DNA of 64,000 nucleotides from Pseudomonas violetae (GCF_023072615.1 NZ_JAKNRW010000021.1:19930-83929), one strand, 5' to 3'. Positions 1-8,876 are shown, numbered from the stretch's first letter. Made by a program: numbers and translations. The notes: generated from the sequence alone by a model not told the origin.

Positions 1-1370
1 CGATCGAACGCCAGGTAATACTTGTTCACGCTATTAACATAGCTGACCGGGCCCATTCCGACCTGCTCCATGGCAATGCGCTCGACCTGGAAAAACCATT
101 GATTGGGGTTCAGGCCGCGCCGTCGCGCCTCTGCACGCATGCCCTGGACCCGCTCCGGCCCGATGTTGTACGCCGCCAGCACGAACGCCATGCGCTCACG
201 TTCATTGAGCTTGGGGCCGGCAAAAAACTTGCGGCGAATCATCGCCAGGTACTTGGCTCCAGCCTGCACATTGGCATCAAGCTCCCGAATGTTATTGACG
301 CCGACCCGTTGCGCAGCCGAAGGGGTGATCTGCATCAGCCCGGTCGGGCCACCGCCGCTGCGGGCATTGGGCTGAAGCCCGGATTCCTTGAATGCCAACG
401 CCGCCAGATTCAGCCAGTCCATGCCTTGGGCAGCCGCGTGTTTCTGCAACACCGGACGCAGCTTTTCAAGGCGCTGACGATTGGCCTTGGCCAAGGGATA
501 GTGCACTTGATAGAGACGTCGGTAGATGCGCAGGAAGGCCACATCCTGGTCCGATGGTTTCTTGTAGGTGAGTAGAAAGCGGTTGATGCTGGCCCGTAAC
601 ATTGAGGCGTCGCGCCGCACGAACCAGAACTCTTCTCCCGGCTCACTGATCAGTACCTGCCGGTCGAGGCGCAACTTGGGCAGAATCTTGCCCCAGCGCT
701 CGGCAATCGGTTGTTCGACAATGGTCAGATGGAAGATGCCGCCCTGGACCATTTCCAGCACGTCCTCGACCGCGAGGCTGGGGTCGACCCACTCGACGTT
801 CACCGGCGGCAATTTATGCAGCGCCAGTTTCTGGTTGATCTGGCTGACCGCATCCCCGGCGGCGCTGCCCGTGGGCAAGGCCAGGGTCTTGCCGGACAAC
901 TGCTCAAGACGGGTGTAACGCCGCTCGCCCTTGATCCCGACCAACACCAACGGAATATTGCTGGCAATCGGTTCACTGGTGCTGATGGCATGACCGGCCT
1001 GCAGGTCCAGCAACTCCCCTGGCGCCACCAGGTCACCCTCCCCGCGCTGCAATGCGCCGATCAGTTGATCCTTGCCTTTGGGGATTATCTTGAGGGTGAT
1101 TTCCTGACCGTCCCGGGCATGACCGTTAAGGTATTGCTCAAAGGCACGCAGGCGATGGTATTCGACGCCGATGGCCTGGCCCTGCACTTCCCCGGAGCTG
1201 TTGCGGCTTTGGTTGACCAGCACGCGCAACACCCGGCTGCTGCGGATGTCCGCCAGGTCACGGACCTTGGTAGCGGGTACGGCTTGCAGCGGACCGGCAA
1301 GACGCGCAACCGCCGGCATCGGCAGTAGTAACGACAAACACAGCAGTAATAATACCGAGGGACGTGTCAT
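1..1370 (-). CDS. MltF-like membrane-bound lytic transglycosylase (3' end outside window)
   Basis: Runs off the left edge; about 456 residues are visible from an ATG at 1370. The N-terminus is a signal peptide (leucine-rich stretch ending in PAVA). A type 3 periplasmic solute-binding domain follows (about residues 45-270), then an SLT/lysozyme-like domain. That domain contains KESGFQPNARSGGGPTGLMQ, with the family-1 catalytic Glu in ESGF. This order matches MltF, which cleaves peptidoglycan to 1,6-anhydromuropeptides in the periplasm, with the solute-binding module modulating activity. The stop codon is not in the window, so full length cannot be judged. A second MltF-type paralogue is possible, so no symbol is given. 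Confidence 0.85.
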   Translation of the reverse strand, partial: MTRPSVLLLLCLSLLLPMPAVARLAGPLQAVPATKVRDLADIRSSRVLRVLVNQSRNSSGEVQGQAIGVEYHRLRAFEQYLNGHARDGQEITLKIIPKGKDQLIGALQRGEGDLVAPGELLDLQAGHAISTSEPIASNIPLVLVGIKGERRYTRLEQLSGKTLALPTGSAAGDAVSQINQKLALHKLPPVNVEWVDPSLAVEDVLEMVQGGIFHLTIVEQPIAERWGKILPKLRLDRQVLISEPGEEFWFVRRDASMLRASINRFLLTYKKPSDQDVAFLRIYRRLYQVHYPLAKANRQRLEKLRPVLQKHAAAQGMDWLNLAALAFKESGLQPNARSGGGPTGLMQITPSAAQRVGVNNIRELDANVQAGAKYLAMIRRKFFAGPKLNERERMAFVLAAYNIGPERVQGMRAEARRRGLNPNQWFFQVERIAMEQVGMGPVSYVNSVNKYYLAFD

Positions 1371-1593
1371 CCACTCTCCGGAAAGAACACTGGGCCGATT
1401 TCAAGGATTGAGCGAAATCGAACGTCAGAAACAGAGCTGGCAAAGCCCGAGTAACGGGCCTCACGCGGGTCAACTGACCAGAACGACCTGCCTCGCGGCA
1501 TCAAAAGACAGCTATAACTGATTGTAGTTCTAGGCTTTTCTTATAAATCTGCAGCTCTGATATGCTTTCCGGCCTTTGGTCCGAGGTAGCACC

Positions 1594-2400
1594 ATGCAAC
1601 TCATCGATATCGGCGTCAACCTGACCAACCCCAGTTTTGCCGACAAACACCAGGCGGTACTCGACCGCGCGTACGCCGCAGGCGTCTGCCAACTGGTGCT
1701 CACTGGCACCAGCGTCGAAGGCAGCGAACAGGCACTGGAACTGTGCCAGCAACTGGACGAAAGCACCCAGCGGCTGTTTGCCACTGCCGGCATCCATCCG
1801 CATTCCGCCAGCGACTGGAACGCCGACAGCGCTAAGCGCTTGCGCAGTCTGCTCAAGGAGCCCAACGTGGTGGCCGTGGGTGAATGCGGGCTGGATTTCA
1901 ATCGTGACCTCTCGCCGCGCCCACAACAGGAGAAGGTGCTCGAGGAGCACCTGGCAATGGCGGTCGAACTGCAATTACCAGTGTTTCTGCACGAACGCGA
2001 TGCCAGCCAGCGCCTGCTAGACATCCTGCGCGACTATCGGGATCAATTACCGGCCGCAGTGGTGCATTGTTTTACCGGCGAAAAAAAGTCCCTGTTCAGC
2101 TACCTCGACCTGGACTTGCACATCGGTATTACCGGATGGATCTGCGACGAACGCCGGGGCACGCATCTGCATCCATTGGTGAAAGAGATCAAATGCGGAC
2201 GATTGATGCTGGAGAGCGATGCGCCGTACCTGCTCCCGCGCAGCTTAAGGCCCAAGCCGAAGAATGGCCGCAATGAACCGGCGTATCTGACGCAGGTATT
2301 GCGTGAGGTGGCGTTGCATCGCGGGGAAAGCGAGGAAGACCTGGCGGCGCACAGCACCGCTTGCGCGCGGGCGTTTTACGGGCTGCCGACAGTCGACTGA
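1594..2400 (+). CDS. tatD: TatD family metal-dependent DNase
   Basis: 268 residues, the usual TatD length. It starts DIGVNLTNPSF and contains GIHPHSASDW, VGECGLDFNRD, VFLHERDA, VVHCFTGE, ITGWICDERRGT and ESDAPYLLPR, which closely follow E. coli TatD in order. As in TatD proper, the N-terminal HxH pair of the wider family is absent. Members are metal-dependent 3'-5' exonucleases or DNases of the TIM-barrel amidohydrolase superfamily in the cytoplasm. The ATG at 1594 is chosen over an upstream TTG because it begins directly at the conserved MxxIDIGVN motif. It is divergent from the transglycosylase gene and followed by a REPIN. Confidence 0.92.
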   Translation: MQLIDIGVNLTNPSFADKHQAVLDRAYAAGVCQLVLTGTSVEGSEQALELCQQLDESTQRLFATAGIHPHSASDWNADSAKRLRSLLKEPNVVAVGECGLDFNRDLSPRPQQEKVLEEHLAMAVELQLPVFLHERDASQRLLDILRDYRDQLPAAVVHCFTGEKKSLFSYLDLDLHIGITGWICDERRGTHLHPLVKEIKCGRLMLESDAPYLLPRSLRPKPKNGRNEPAYLTQVLREVALHRGESEEDLAAHSTACARAFYGLPTVD

Positions 2401-2410
2401 AGTATTCACT

Positions 2411-2507
2411 TCGTAAGAGCAAGCTCGCGATGCACTCAAGAACACCGCGTTTATCCAGCATAAACGCGTCATCGTTGTCGACCATCGCGAGCAAGCTCGC
2501 TCCTACA
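2411..2507. repeat. REPIN (paired inverted REP elements)
   Basis: Two inverted copies of the Pseudomonas REP core (GAGCAAGCTCGC) face each other across about 50 bases downstream of tatD. The outer arms end in the typical GCTCCTAC. It lies between the convergent ends of tatD and the acyl-CoA dehydrogenase gene and may help mRNA termination or stability. Confidence 0.8.
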
Positions 2508-2531
2508 GAAGATCAGAGGACCCACCTTTAC

Positions 2532-3761
2532 TCAGTGACTACTGCGCAGCATTTCCTTGGGTACATACTTGCCGACCTCGAACTTGCCAATAGCGGCGCG
2601 GTGCACCTCGTCCGGGCCATCGGCCAGGCGCAAGGTGCGTTGCATCGCATACATGTACGCCAGCGGGAAATCGTTGGAAACCCCGGCGCCGCCATGGATC
2701 TGAATCGCGCGGTCGATCACACGCAAGGCCACATTGGGTGCGACCACCTTGATCTGCGCAATCTCGCTCTTGGCCACCTTGTTACCGACTGTGTCCATCA
2801 TGTAGGCCGCTTTTAAGGTCAGCAGACGCGCCATGTCGATTTCCATCCGCGAGTCGGCGATCTTGTCTATGTTACCGCCCAGGCGCGCCAGCGGCTTGCC
2901 GAAGGCGGTACGGCTGACCGCACGTTTGCACATCAGTTCAAGCGCGCGCTCGGCCATGCCGATAGAGCGCATGCAGTGGTGAATCCGGCCTGGGCCAAGG
3001 CGACCCTGGGCAATTTCAAAACCTCGACCTTCGCCCAGCAGGACGTTTTCAAACGGCACCCGGACATTTTCAAACAGCACCTCGGCGTGACCGTGCGGCG
3101 CATCGTCGTAACCAAACACCGGCAGCGGACGCAGGATCTTCACTCCAGGGGTATCCACCGGTACGAGGATCATCGAGTGCTGGGCATGCCGCGGCGCATC
3201 GGGATTGCTAAGGCCCATGAAAATGAGAATTTTGCAGCGTGGATCACAGGCGCCGGAGGTCCACCATTTTTTGCCGTTGATCACCCACTCATCACCGTCA
3301 CGCACGGCGCGGGCGGCCATGTTGGTAGCGTCGGAGGACGCCACGTCCGGCTCGGTCATGGCGAACGCCGAACGAATTTCACCGCGTAACAGGGGCTCGA
3401 GCCAGCGCTGCTTCTGCTCTTCATTGGCGTAGCGCACCAGTACTTCCATGTTGCCGGTATCGGGAGCCGAGCAGTTGAAAGGCTCCGGCCCCAGCAGGGA
3501 GCGGCCCATGATTTCCGCCAGTGGCGCGTATTCCAGATTGGTCAGGCCGGCGCCGAGCTCGGACTCAGGCAGAAACAAATTCCACAGGCCCTCTGCCTTG
3601 GCCTTGAGTTTGAGTTCTTCCATTATCGCGGTCGGCTGCCAGCGATCGCCCTCGGCGACCTGGCGCTCGAACACGGCTTCGGCGGGATAGACGTACGTGT
3701 CCATGAACGCGGTCACGCGCTCACGCAGTTCTTGCACCTTGGGCGAATAAGCGAAATCCAT
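2532..3761 (-). CDS. acyl-CoA dehydrogenase family protein
   Basis: 409 residues, a typical length for a single-domain FAD-dependent acyl-CoA dehydrogenase that passes electrons to ETF. Family landmarks: FAMTEPDVASSDATN (FAD/substrate loop), INGKKWWTSGACDP, RIHHCMRSIGMAERALELM, RTAFGKPLARLGG, and the C-terminal IQIHGGAGVSNDFPLAYMY. The motifs resemble the ACAD10/11-like branch rather than short-chain butyryl-CoA dehydrogenases; the substrate cannot be named from sequence. It diverges from a LysR regulator across 175 bases, a layout that usually means the regulator controls it. Confidence 0.9.
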   Translation of the reverse strand: MDFAYSPKVQELRERVTAFMDTYVYPAEAVFERQVAEGDRWQPTAIMEELKLKAKAEGLWNLFLPESELGAGLTNLEYAPLAEIMGRSLLGPEPFNCSAPDTGNMEVLVRYANEEQKQRWLEPLLRGEIRSAFAMTEPDVASSDATNMAARAVRDGDEWVINGKKWWTSGACDPRCKILIFMGLSNPDAPRHAQHSMILVPVDTPGVKILRPLPVFGYDDAPHGHAEVLFENVRVPFENVLLGEGRGFEIAQGRLGPGRIHHCMRSIGMAERALELMCKRAVSRTAFGKPLARLGGNIDKIADSRMEIDMARLLTLKAAYMMDTVGNKVAKSEIAQIKVVAPNVALRVIDRAIQIHGGAGVSNDFPLAYMYAMQRTLRLADGPDEVHRAAIGKFEVGKYVPKEMLRSSH

Positions 3762-3936
3762 GGGCAGCTCTACCTTTTGACGGGGGTTTCGATAAGTTGT
3801 TCAGGTCATGAATTTGATGCTAGAACAGTGACGAAAATTTACCTAGCCTATTCTCGGCGTGTATTAACATTCATCACCGATATATGATCCACTGATCGCC
3901 AAGGCCACCGAGCCCACACAATAAGAGTGCAGCGCC

Positions 3937-4866
3937 ATGAATCTGAGCAAGGTCGACCTCAACCTTTTCATCGTCTTTGACGCGATCTACACCGAAGCCA
4001 ATTTGACCCGCGCCGGGCAGATCGTTGGTATCACCCAACCGGCGGTCTCGAACGCCCTGGCCCGCCTGCGGGAGACATTCAACGACCCGTTATTCGTGCG
4101 CACCGCCCAGGGCATGGTCCCGACGCCCATGGCGCAGAACATCATCGGGCCGGTGCGCAATGCGCTCTCGCTGCTGCGTGTATCCGTCCAGGAAAGCCGC
4201 ATATTCAACCCGCTGCAGGCGGTCAAGACCTATCGCATCAGCATGACTGACCTCACCGAGGCGGTGATTCTGCCTCCGCTGTTTCAGCGTCTGCGCCGCC
4301 TGGCGCCGACCGTGATCATCGAGAGCTTCCTGTCCAAGCGTCGCGAGACCACCAAGGAACTGGCTGCCGGGCGCCTCGATTTCGCGGTCGATGCACCGCT
4401 CAACACCGACCCCCAGGTACGCCATGTCAAGCTGATGGAGGACCGCTATGTGTGCGCCATGCGCAAAGGGCATCCGCTGGCAAACAAGGAAAAATTCAGC
4501 CTCGATGACTACTTGTCCCTGACCCACATCCATATCTCCAGCCGCCGCAGCGGCCTGGGCCATGTCGACCTGGCGCTGGGCAAGATGGGTATCCAGCGCA
4601 AGATCGCCCTGCGCTCGCAGCATTACCTGATGGCGTCGCAAGTACTGCAGCAGACCGATATGGTCATGACCGTGCCCGAACGTTTCGCCCGTCGCAACGA
4701 TCTGCATGCCTTCAGCTTGCCGGTCAACGATGTGCCCCCAGTGGAAACTCACCTGTACTGGCACGAGAGCACTGACCAGGACCCGGCCAACCGCTGGATG
4801 CGCGAGCAGATGATCGAGTTGTGCCAGCAGGTGACGGCGCATGAGAAGAAGCTGGATAAGGCGTAG
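3937..4866 (+). CDS. LysR family transcriptional regulator (NodD/NahR-like)
   Basis: 309 residues, a standard LTTR. The N-terminal winged helix-turn-helix (about 6-65) reads DLNLFIVFDAIYTEANLTRA, then GITQPAVSNALARLRE and NDPLFVRT. The rest is a periplasmic-binding-like effector domain. The MNLSKVDLNLF opening and FVRTAQGM are typical of the NodD/NahR/LinR branch. It is divergently placed from the acyl-CoA dehydrogenase, so it probably regulates that gene and itself from the shared region 3762-3936. No inducer can be inferred. Confidence 0.9.
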   Translation: MNLSKVDLNLFIVFDAIYTEANLTRAGQIVGITQPAVSNALARLRETFNDPLFVRTAQGMVPTPMAQNIIGPVRNALSLLRVSVQESRIFNPLQAVKTYRISMTDLTEAVILPPLFQRLRRLAPTVIIESFLSKRRETTKELAAGRLDFAVDAPLNTDPQVRHVKLMEDRYVCAMRKGHPLANKEKFSLDDYLSLTHIHISSRRSGLGHVDLALGKMGIQRKIALRSQHYLMASQVLQQTDMVMTVPERFARRNDLHAFSLPVNDVPPVETHLYWHESTDQDPANRWMREQMIELCQQVTAHEKKLDKA

Positions 4867-4892
4867 GGTACATTGCACCGAGTCATCGTTCA

Positions 4893-4911
4893 TTCGCGGG
4901 CAAGCCCGCAA
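4893..4911. repeat. REP element (single)
   Basis: A lone REP palindrome with core GCGGGCAAGCCCGC, between the LysR gene and liuR. Confidence 0.7.
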
Positions 4912-4944
4912 AGGGGCCGGCAGCAGCACCCAACATCCTGCCCC

Positions 4945-4960
4945 TTGACGTAAACGTCAA
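4945..4960 (+). promoter_or_regulatory. LiuR-type operator and promoter of liuR
   Basis: TTGACGTAAACGTCAA is an almost perfect 16-base dyad 43 bases upstream of the liuR start. It includes a -35-like TTGACG; a -10-like TAGCTT follows about 18 bases later (near 4969-4974). A long spacer with the dyad overlapping it is the normal design of MerR-family promoters. The same ACGTNNACGT core recurs twice upstream of liuA, which supports LiuR autoregulation. Confidence 0.75.
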
Positions 4961-5002
4961 CCTGCCTTTAGCTTAGCGCAATGACCCTTTTCGAGCGCGC
5001 CC

Positions 5003-5404
5003 ATGAGCAGCCTGACCTACAGCATCTCCGACCTCGCCCGCGAGCTGGACATCACCACCCGAGCGATCCGTTTCTATGAGGAACAAGGCCTGCTCAGCCC
5101 CGAGCGACGCGGCCAGGAACGCATCTACTCGCCCCGGGACAAGGTCAGCCTGAAACTGATCTTGCGCGGGAAGCGCATCGGTTTTTCACTGGCGGAATGC
5201 CGCGAACTGATCGAACTTTACGACCCTGCCGGCGGCAACCAGAAACAGTTGCAGACCATGTTGAACAAGATCGCCGAGCGTCGTGATCAGCTGGAGCAGC
5301 AGATGCTCGACATCGAGCAGATGAAGCTGGAACTGGACACAGCGCAGGAGCGCTGCACCCAGGCGTTGGAACAGACGATCAAGAACCAGCAAGCAGTCCA
5401 ATAA
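5003..5404 (+). CDS. liuR: LiuR, MerR family regulator of leucine/isovalerate catabolism
   Basis: 133 residues. The N-terminal MerR winged helix (about 5-75) contains YSISDLARELDITTRAIRFY, EEQGLLSPERRGQERIYS and RGKRIGFSLAECRELIELYD. A C-terminal dimerisation coiled coil follows (about 85-125, rich in Q, E and L). There are no effector cysteines, as expected for a LiuR-type protein sensing an acyl-CoA rather than a metal. The gene heads the cluster containing liuE and liuABCD and has a LiuR-like palindrome in its own promoter. In the family, LiuR represses liu genes until branched-chain acyl-CoA intermediates accumulate. Confidence 0.9.
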   Translation: MSSLTYSISDLARELDITTRAIRFYEEQGLLSPERRGQERIYSPRDKVSLKLILRGKRIGFSLAECRELIELYDPAGGNQKQLQTMLNKIAERRDQLEQQMLDIEQMKLELDTAQERCTQALEQTIKNQQAVQ

Positions 5405-5420
5405 TCCCACCCATCCCACC

Positions 5421-5526
5421 CCCTGTAGAAACGAGCTTGCTCGCGATGGAATCAAGGTCAACGCGTTTAACCAGGAAACCTGCGTTATCGTTAACAACCA
5501 TTGCGAACAAAATCGCCCCTACAGGG
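5421..5526. repeat. REPIN between liuR and liuE
   Basis: The arms CCCTGTAG and CTACAGGG close a 106-base unit. It holds a REP core (GAGCTTGCTCGCGATGG) and a diverged inverted copy (CCATTGCGAACAAAATCGC). It separates liuR from liuE, so liuE may need its own promoter. Confidence 0.75.
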
Positions 5527-5549
5527 TTAATCAGCACAGGTCATTTCAC

Positions 5550-6449
5550 ATGCCCCTACCCACCCACGTGCGCCTGGTCGAAGTCGGCCCCCGCGACGGT
5601 TTGCAGAACGAAGCCCAACCCATCAGCGTCGCCGACAAAGTGCAACTGGTCAACGCACTGAGCGCCGCCGGTTTGGGCTACATAGAAGTCGGCAGTTTCG
5701 TCTCGCCCAAATGGGTGCCGCAGATGGCAGGTTCGGCAGAAGTCTTCGCGCAGATCCAGCGCAAACCAGGCGTCACCTACGGCGCACTCGCCCCCAACCT
5801 GCGTGGGTTCGAGGACGCCATTGCTGCCGGGGTCAAGGAAATTGCGGTGTTTGCAGCCGCCTCCGAAGCCTTCTCCCAACGCAACATCAACTGCTCGATC
5901 GGCGAAAGCCTGGACCGCTTCGCCCCCATCATGGACGCGGCCCGGCAACATGGGGTGACGGTGCGCGGTTACGTGTCCTGTGTGCTGGGCTGCCCCTATG
6001 AAGGAGATGTGGCCCCCGAGCAAGTCGCACGGGTTGCTCGCGAGCTGCACGCAATGGGCTGTTACGAGGTCTCCCTGGGCGACACCATTGGCACCGGCAC
6101 GGCAGGCGCCACCCGCAGGATGTTCGAAGTGGTATCGGCCGATGTCCCCCGGGAAAAACTCGCCGGGCATTTCCATGACACTTATGGCCAGGCCATGGCG
6201 AATATCTACGCCAGCCTGCTGGAAGGCATCTCGAGCTTCGACAGTTCCATCGCAGGCCTCGGCGGCTGCCCTTATGCCAAAGGCGCCAGCGGTAACGTGG
6301 CCACCGAGGACGTGGTGTATCTGCTCAACGGCCTGGGCATCGACACCGGCATTGACCTGGACACCCTGATTCTGGCGGGCCAACAGATCTGCACCGTTTT
6401 GGGCCGCCCTAGCGGGTCGCGGGTTGCCAAGGCGCGTAGCGCACAGTGA
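5550..6449 (+). CDS. liuE: hydroxymethylglutaryl-CoA lyase
   Basis: 299 residues, full length. It splits HMG-CoA into acetoacetate and acetyl-CoA, the last step of leucine breakdown. Visible motifs: VRLVEVGPRDGLQNE (start of the TIM barrel, with the catalytic Arg and Asp), YIEVGSFVSPKWVPQM, EVSLGDTIGTGTAG, AGHFHDTYGQAMANIYASL (metal-binding HxH) and GLGGCPYAKGASGNVATED, which carries the catalytic Cys in GGCPYA. Here the gene sits between liuR and crcY, apart from liuABCD. Also called mvaB. Confidence 0.94.
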   Translation: MPLPTHVRLVEVGPRDGLQNEAQPISVADKVQLVNALSAAGLGYIEVGSFVSPKWVPQMAGSAEVFAQIQRKPGVTYGALAPNLRGFEDAIAAGVKEIAVFAAASEAFSQRNINCSIGESLDRFAPIMDAARQHGVTVRGYVSCVLGCPYEGDVAPEQVARVARELHAMGCYEVSLGDTIGTGTAGATRRMFEVVSADVPREKLAGHFHDTYGQAMANIYASLLEGISSFDSSIAGLGGCPYAKGASGNVATEDVVYLLNGLGIDTGIDLDTLILAGQQICTVLGRPSGSRVAKARSAQ

Positions 6450-6468
6450 GCGGGCGGTTGTGTCGAGG

Positions 6469-6566
6469 TGTTACCGCCAGCTCAGAAATGTGGGCGCAAT
6501 CGAGTAACACGGAAACAAAATGTGAGATCCAAGGCCATAGCGAAAACCAAAAAAAACATAAGTTAC
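6469..6566 (+). promoter_or_regulatory. candidate CbrB binding half-sites upstream of crcY
   Basis: TGTTAC (6469-6474), GTAACA (6504-6509) and GTTAC (6562-6566) lie 25-120 bases upstream of a sigma-54 promoter. CbrB, the activator of CrcZ/CrcY transcription, is known to bind TGTTAC/GTAACA inverted half-sites. The spacing of the first pair (29 bases) is larger than the roughly 14 bases I recall for the canonical pair, so which halves pair is uncertain. Confidence 0.55.
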
Positions 6567-6589
6567 TGATTTTAAAGGTTTTTTAAAAG

Positions 6590-6606
6590 TTGGCACGGCT
6601 CCTGCT
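6590..6606 (+). promoter_or_regulatory. sigma-54 (RpoN) -24/-12 promoter of crcY
   Basis: TTGGCACGGCTCCTGCT fits YTGGCACG-N4-TTGCW. The -24 GG is at 6592-6593 and the -12 GC at 6604-6605, exactly 10 bases between them. The expected transcription start is near 6617. Confidence 0.85.
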
Positions 6607-6616
6607 ATCTCTATGG

Positions 6617-6992
6617 CATAACAAGAATAAAAAGCGGCAAACCAATAAAAATAAGACGTAACGACTCTGACATAACAAAAACAACACGGCAGAGACGCAG
6701 CTAACAGATTTTTTTGGAGAAGGTGTGTTTTTCAGGGTACTTCTCGGAGTAACCCGCAACCGGGCAGAGAACAATAAAACTACCCTCAGGTAGCTCCCGA
6801 ACTGGTTGGATCGCTTAGCGAAAAAGCAGATCAGCGCTCAAAAAAATACGTTTGCTCTTGATCCCGTATGGGGATCGACAAAAACAGCGGTAAAGGGTCA
6901 CGGTTACCAAAAACAACAACAGACCGCCCCTCAATAATAAAAAAAGAGCACACGCAAAAACAAATTAAAGGGGAGCCTCGGCTCCCCTTTGT
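6617..6992 (+). ncRNA. crcY: CrcY small RNA (Hfq/Crc-sequestering)
   Basis: About 376 nt between a sigma-54 promoter and a strong terminator (GGGGAGCCTCGGCTCCCC then TTT, about 6970-6990). The region has no ORF, is A-rich, and contains at least seven AANAANAA catabolite-activity motifs, for example AACAAGAA, AATAAAAA, AACAATAA, AACAACAA and AATAATAA. These are the hallmark of CrcZ/CrcY/CrcX RNAs, which titrate Hfq and Crc and relieve carbon catabolite repression under CbrAB control. P. putida CrcY is of similar length and lies next to the HMG-CoA lyase gene mvaB, the same neighbour as here; that synteny is recalled from the literature. Coordinates are inferred from the promoter and terminator. 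Confidence 0.88.
6968..6992 (+). terminator. Rho-independent terminator of crcY
   Basis: AAAGGGGAGCC-TC-GGCTCCCCTTT, an 11-base-pair stem ending in a short T run, at the 3' end of the A-rich crcY region. Confidence 0.85.
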
Positions 6993-7044
6993 GCTGTCTG
7001 GGATTCAGGTTTTCAAACCGCCTCTGCCACTGCCACTGCCATGA

Positions 7045-7074
7045 CCCTGTGAGAGCGAGCCTGCTCCCACAGGG
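7045..7074. repeat. REP element
   Basis: A compact inverted repeat, CCCTGTGAGAGCGAGCC then TGCTCCCACAGGG, at the 3' end of the acyl-CoA synthetase gene. Confidence 0.65.
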
Positions 7075-7084
7075 GATAGAGTGG

Positions 7085-8782
7085 TCAGCCGTTGTTGATG
7101 CGTAACTCCTCGATGCTTATCTCGCGCATGCGGAATTTCTGGATCTTGCCCGTTACCGTCATCGGAAACTCCTCCACAAACTTAAAGTAGCGCGGTGTCT
7201 TGAAGTGGGCGATGCGCTCCTTGCACCAGAGCTGCATCTCCTGCTCGGTCGCACTGTGGCCGGGATGAAACTTGATCCACGCGACGATTTCCTCGCCGTA
7301 GCGTGAACATGGAATCCCAATGACCTGCACGTCGGCAACGGCCGGGTGGGTAAAGAAGAACTCCTCCAGCTCGCGCGGATATATGTTCTCGCCGCCACGG
7401 ATAATCATGTCCTTGTTGCGTCCGGCAATGCACACGTAGCCTTCATCATTCATGCTGGCCAAGTCTCCCGTATGCATCCAGCCTGCCTGATCGATCGCCT
7501 CCGCTGTGCCTTGGGGATTGTTCCAGTAACCGAGCATCACGCTGTAACCGCGAGTACACAGCTCGCCGATGGTACCGCGCGGCATCAGGTTGCCCGCCTC
7601 ATCGATGATCTTGCTTTCCAGCTGCGGTTGGGTGCGGCCAACGGTGGTCACGCGCAGTTCCAATTCATCCAAAGGACCGGTTTGCAACGAAACCGGGCTG
7701 GTTTCCGTCATGCCGTAGGCAATCTGCACCTCGCTCATGTGCATTTCGCTGATCACCCGGCGCATCACCTCAATCGGGCAGGTCGCGCCTGCCATGATGC
7801 CGGTGCGCAAGCTCGACAGATCGAATTCCTGACGCCTTGGCTGGTCGAGCATGGCGATGAACATGGTGGGCACGCCGTAAAGCGCGGTGGCTTTTTCTTC
7901 GGCGACGGTAGTCAGAGTCAGCAGCGGATCGAATCCGTCATTGGGGTAGATCATTGTGGTGCCGTGGGTGATGCAGCCCAGGTTGCCCATCACCATGCCG
8001 AAACAATGGTAGAGCGGCACCGGGATCACCAGCCGATCGTCGGCGGTCAGCCCCAGGCTTTCGCCGACCATGTAGCCATTGTTGAGGATGTTGTAGTGAC
8101 TGAGGGTCGCGCCCTTGGGAAAACCGGTGGTGCCGGAGGTGTACTGAATGTTCACGGCCTGGTCGAAATTCAGGCTGTCCTGGCGCTCGTGCAGTTGCTG
8201 CGCCGGTAGGCTGGCCGCCAAATCGGCCAATTGCGACCACGGCAGGAAACCGCACGGCGGTTGAGTATCGAGACTGATCACTCCGCGCAGATCGGGCAGG
8301 CGTTCGCTGTGCAGTTGACCGATGGATTGCTCGGCCAGCTCGGGCAGCAGCCCTTGAAGCATTTCGTGATAGTTGGACGTCTTGAAGGCACCAGCGCATA
8401 CCAGCCATTGGCAGCCCGACTGCTTCAATACGTACTCCAGTTCCGAGCTGCGGTAAGCGGGGTTGATGTTGACCAGTATTACGCCGATCTTCGCGCTGGC
8501 GAGTTGGCTGATGCACCACTGGGCGCAGTTTGGCGCCCAGATGCCCAGCCGGTCTCCGGTCTGCAATCCCAGCGCCAACAGGGCCCGGGCATGCAGGTCA
8601 ACGGCTGTAGACAACTGCTGCCAGGTATAGCGCAGCTGTTGATGTCGCACTACCAGCGCTTCCCCGTTCGGATATCGGGTGACCGTGTGATCGAACGCCT
8701 GGCCAATGGTCATCGCCAGCAGGGCTTTGTCTTGGGAACCGCGGGTATAACTGCGCTGCGGGCTTGCACTGGGTTGATCCAT
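7085..8782 (-). CDS. AMP-dependent acyl-CoA synthetase of the liu cluster
   Basis: 565 residues, full-length ANL superfamily enzyme. Motifs: the P-loop YTSGTTGFPKGATLSH (A3), YGMTETSP (A5), GWMHTGDLASMNDEGYVCI (A7/A8 hinge), GRNKDMIIRGGENIYPRE, and the C-terminal MTVTGKIQKFRMRE with the A10 catalytic Lys. It resembles the medium-chain ACSF2-like branch. It probably activates a free acid such as isovalerate or a related acid to its CoA ester, feeding LiuA; the substrate is inferred from context only. It is divergent from liuA, and the shared 208-base region holds two LiuR-like palindromes, so co-regulation is likely. Confidence 0.88.
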   Translation of the reverse strand: MDQPSASPQRSYTRGSQDKALLAMTIGQAFDHTVTRYPNGEALVVRHQQLRYTWQQLSTAVDLHARALLALGLQTGDRLGIWAPNCAQWCISQLASAKIGVILVNINPAYRSSELEYVLKQSGCQWLVCAGAFKTSNYHEMLQGLLPELAEQSIGQLHSERLPDLRGVISLDTQPPCGFLPWSQLADLAASLPAQQLHERQDSLNFDQAVNIQYTSGTTGFPKGATLSHYNILNNGYMVGESLGLTADDRLVIPVPLYHCFGMVMGNLGCITHGTTMIYPNDGFDPLLTLTTVAEEKATALYGVPTMFIAMLDQPRRQEFDLSSLRTGIMAGATCPIEVMRRVISEMHMSEVQIAYGMTETSPVSLQTGPLDELELRVTTVGRTQPQLESKIIDEAGNLMPRGTIGELCTRGYSVMLGYWNNPQGTAEAIDQAGWMHTGDLASMNDEGYVCIAGRNKDMIIRGGENIYPRELEEFFFTHPAVADVQVIGIPCSRYGEEIVAWIKFHPGHSATEQEMQLWCKERIAHFKTPRYFKFVEEFPMTVTGKIQKFRMREISIEELRINNG

Positions 8783-8876
8783 AACGACCCCTATTGTCTT
8801 TATTGTTTAGGAGCGCTGATTTGTTGTGGCGAGGGAGCAGCGCTGGTCTTTCAGAACGACCCTACTGTCGCTCAAG

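Noticed and set aside
6583..6774. A short open frame inside the crcY region on the minus strand.
   Set aside because: Poly-Ser/Leu/Phe low-complexity shadow of an A-rich RNA gene; no ribosome site.
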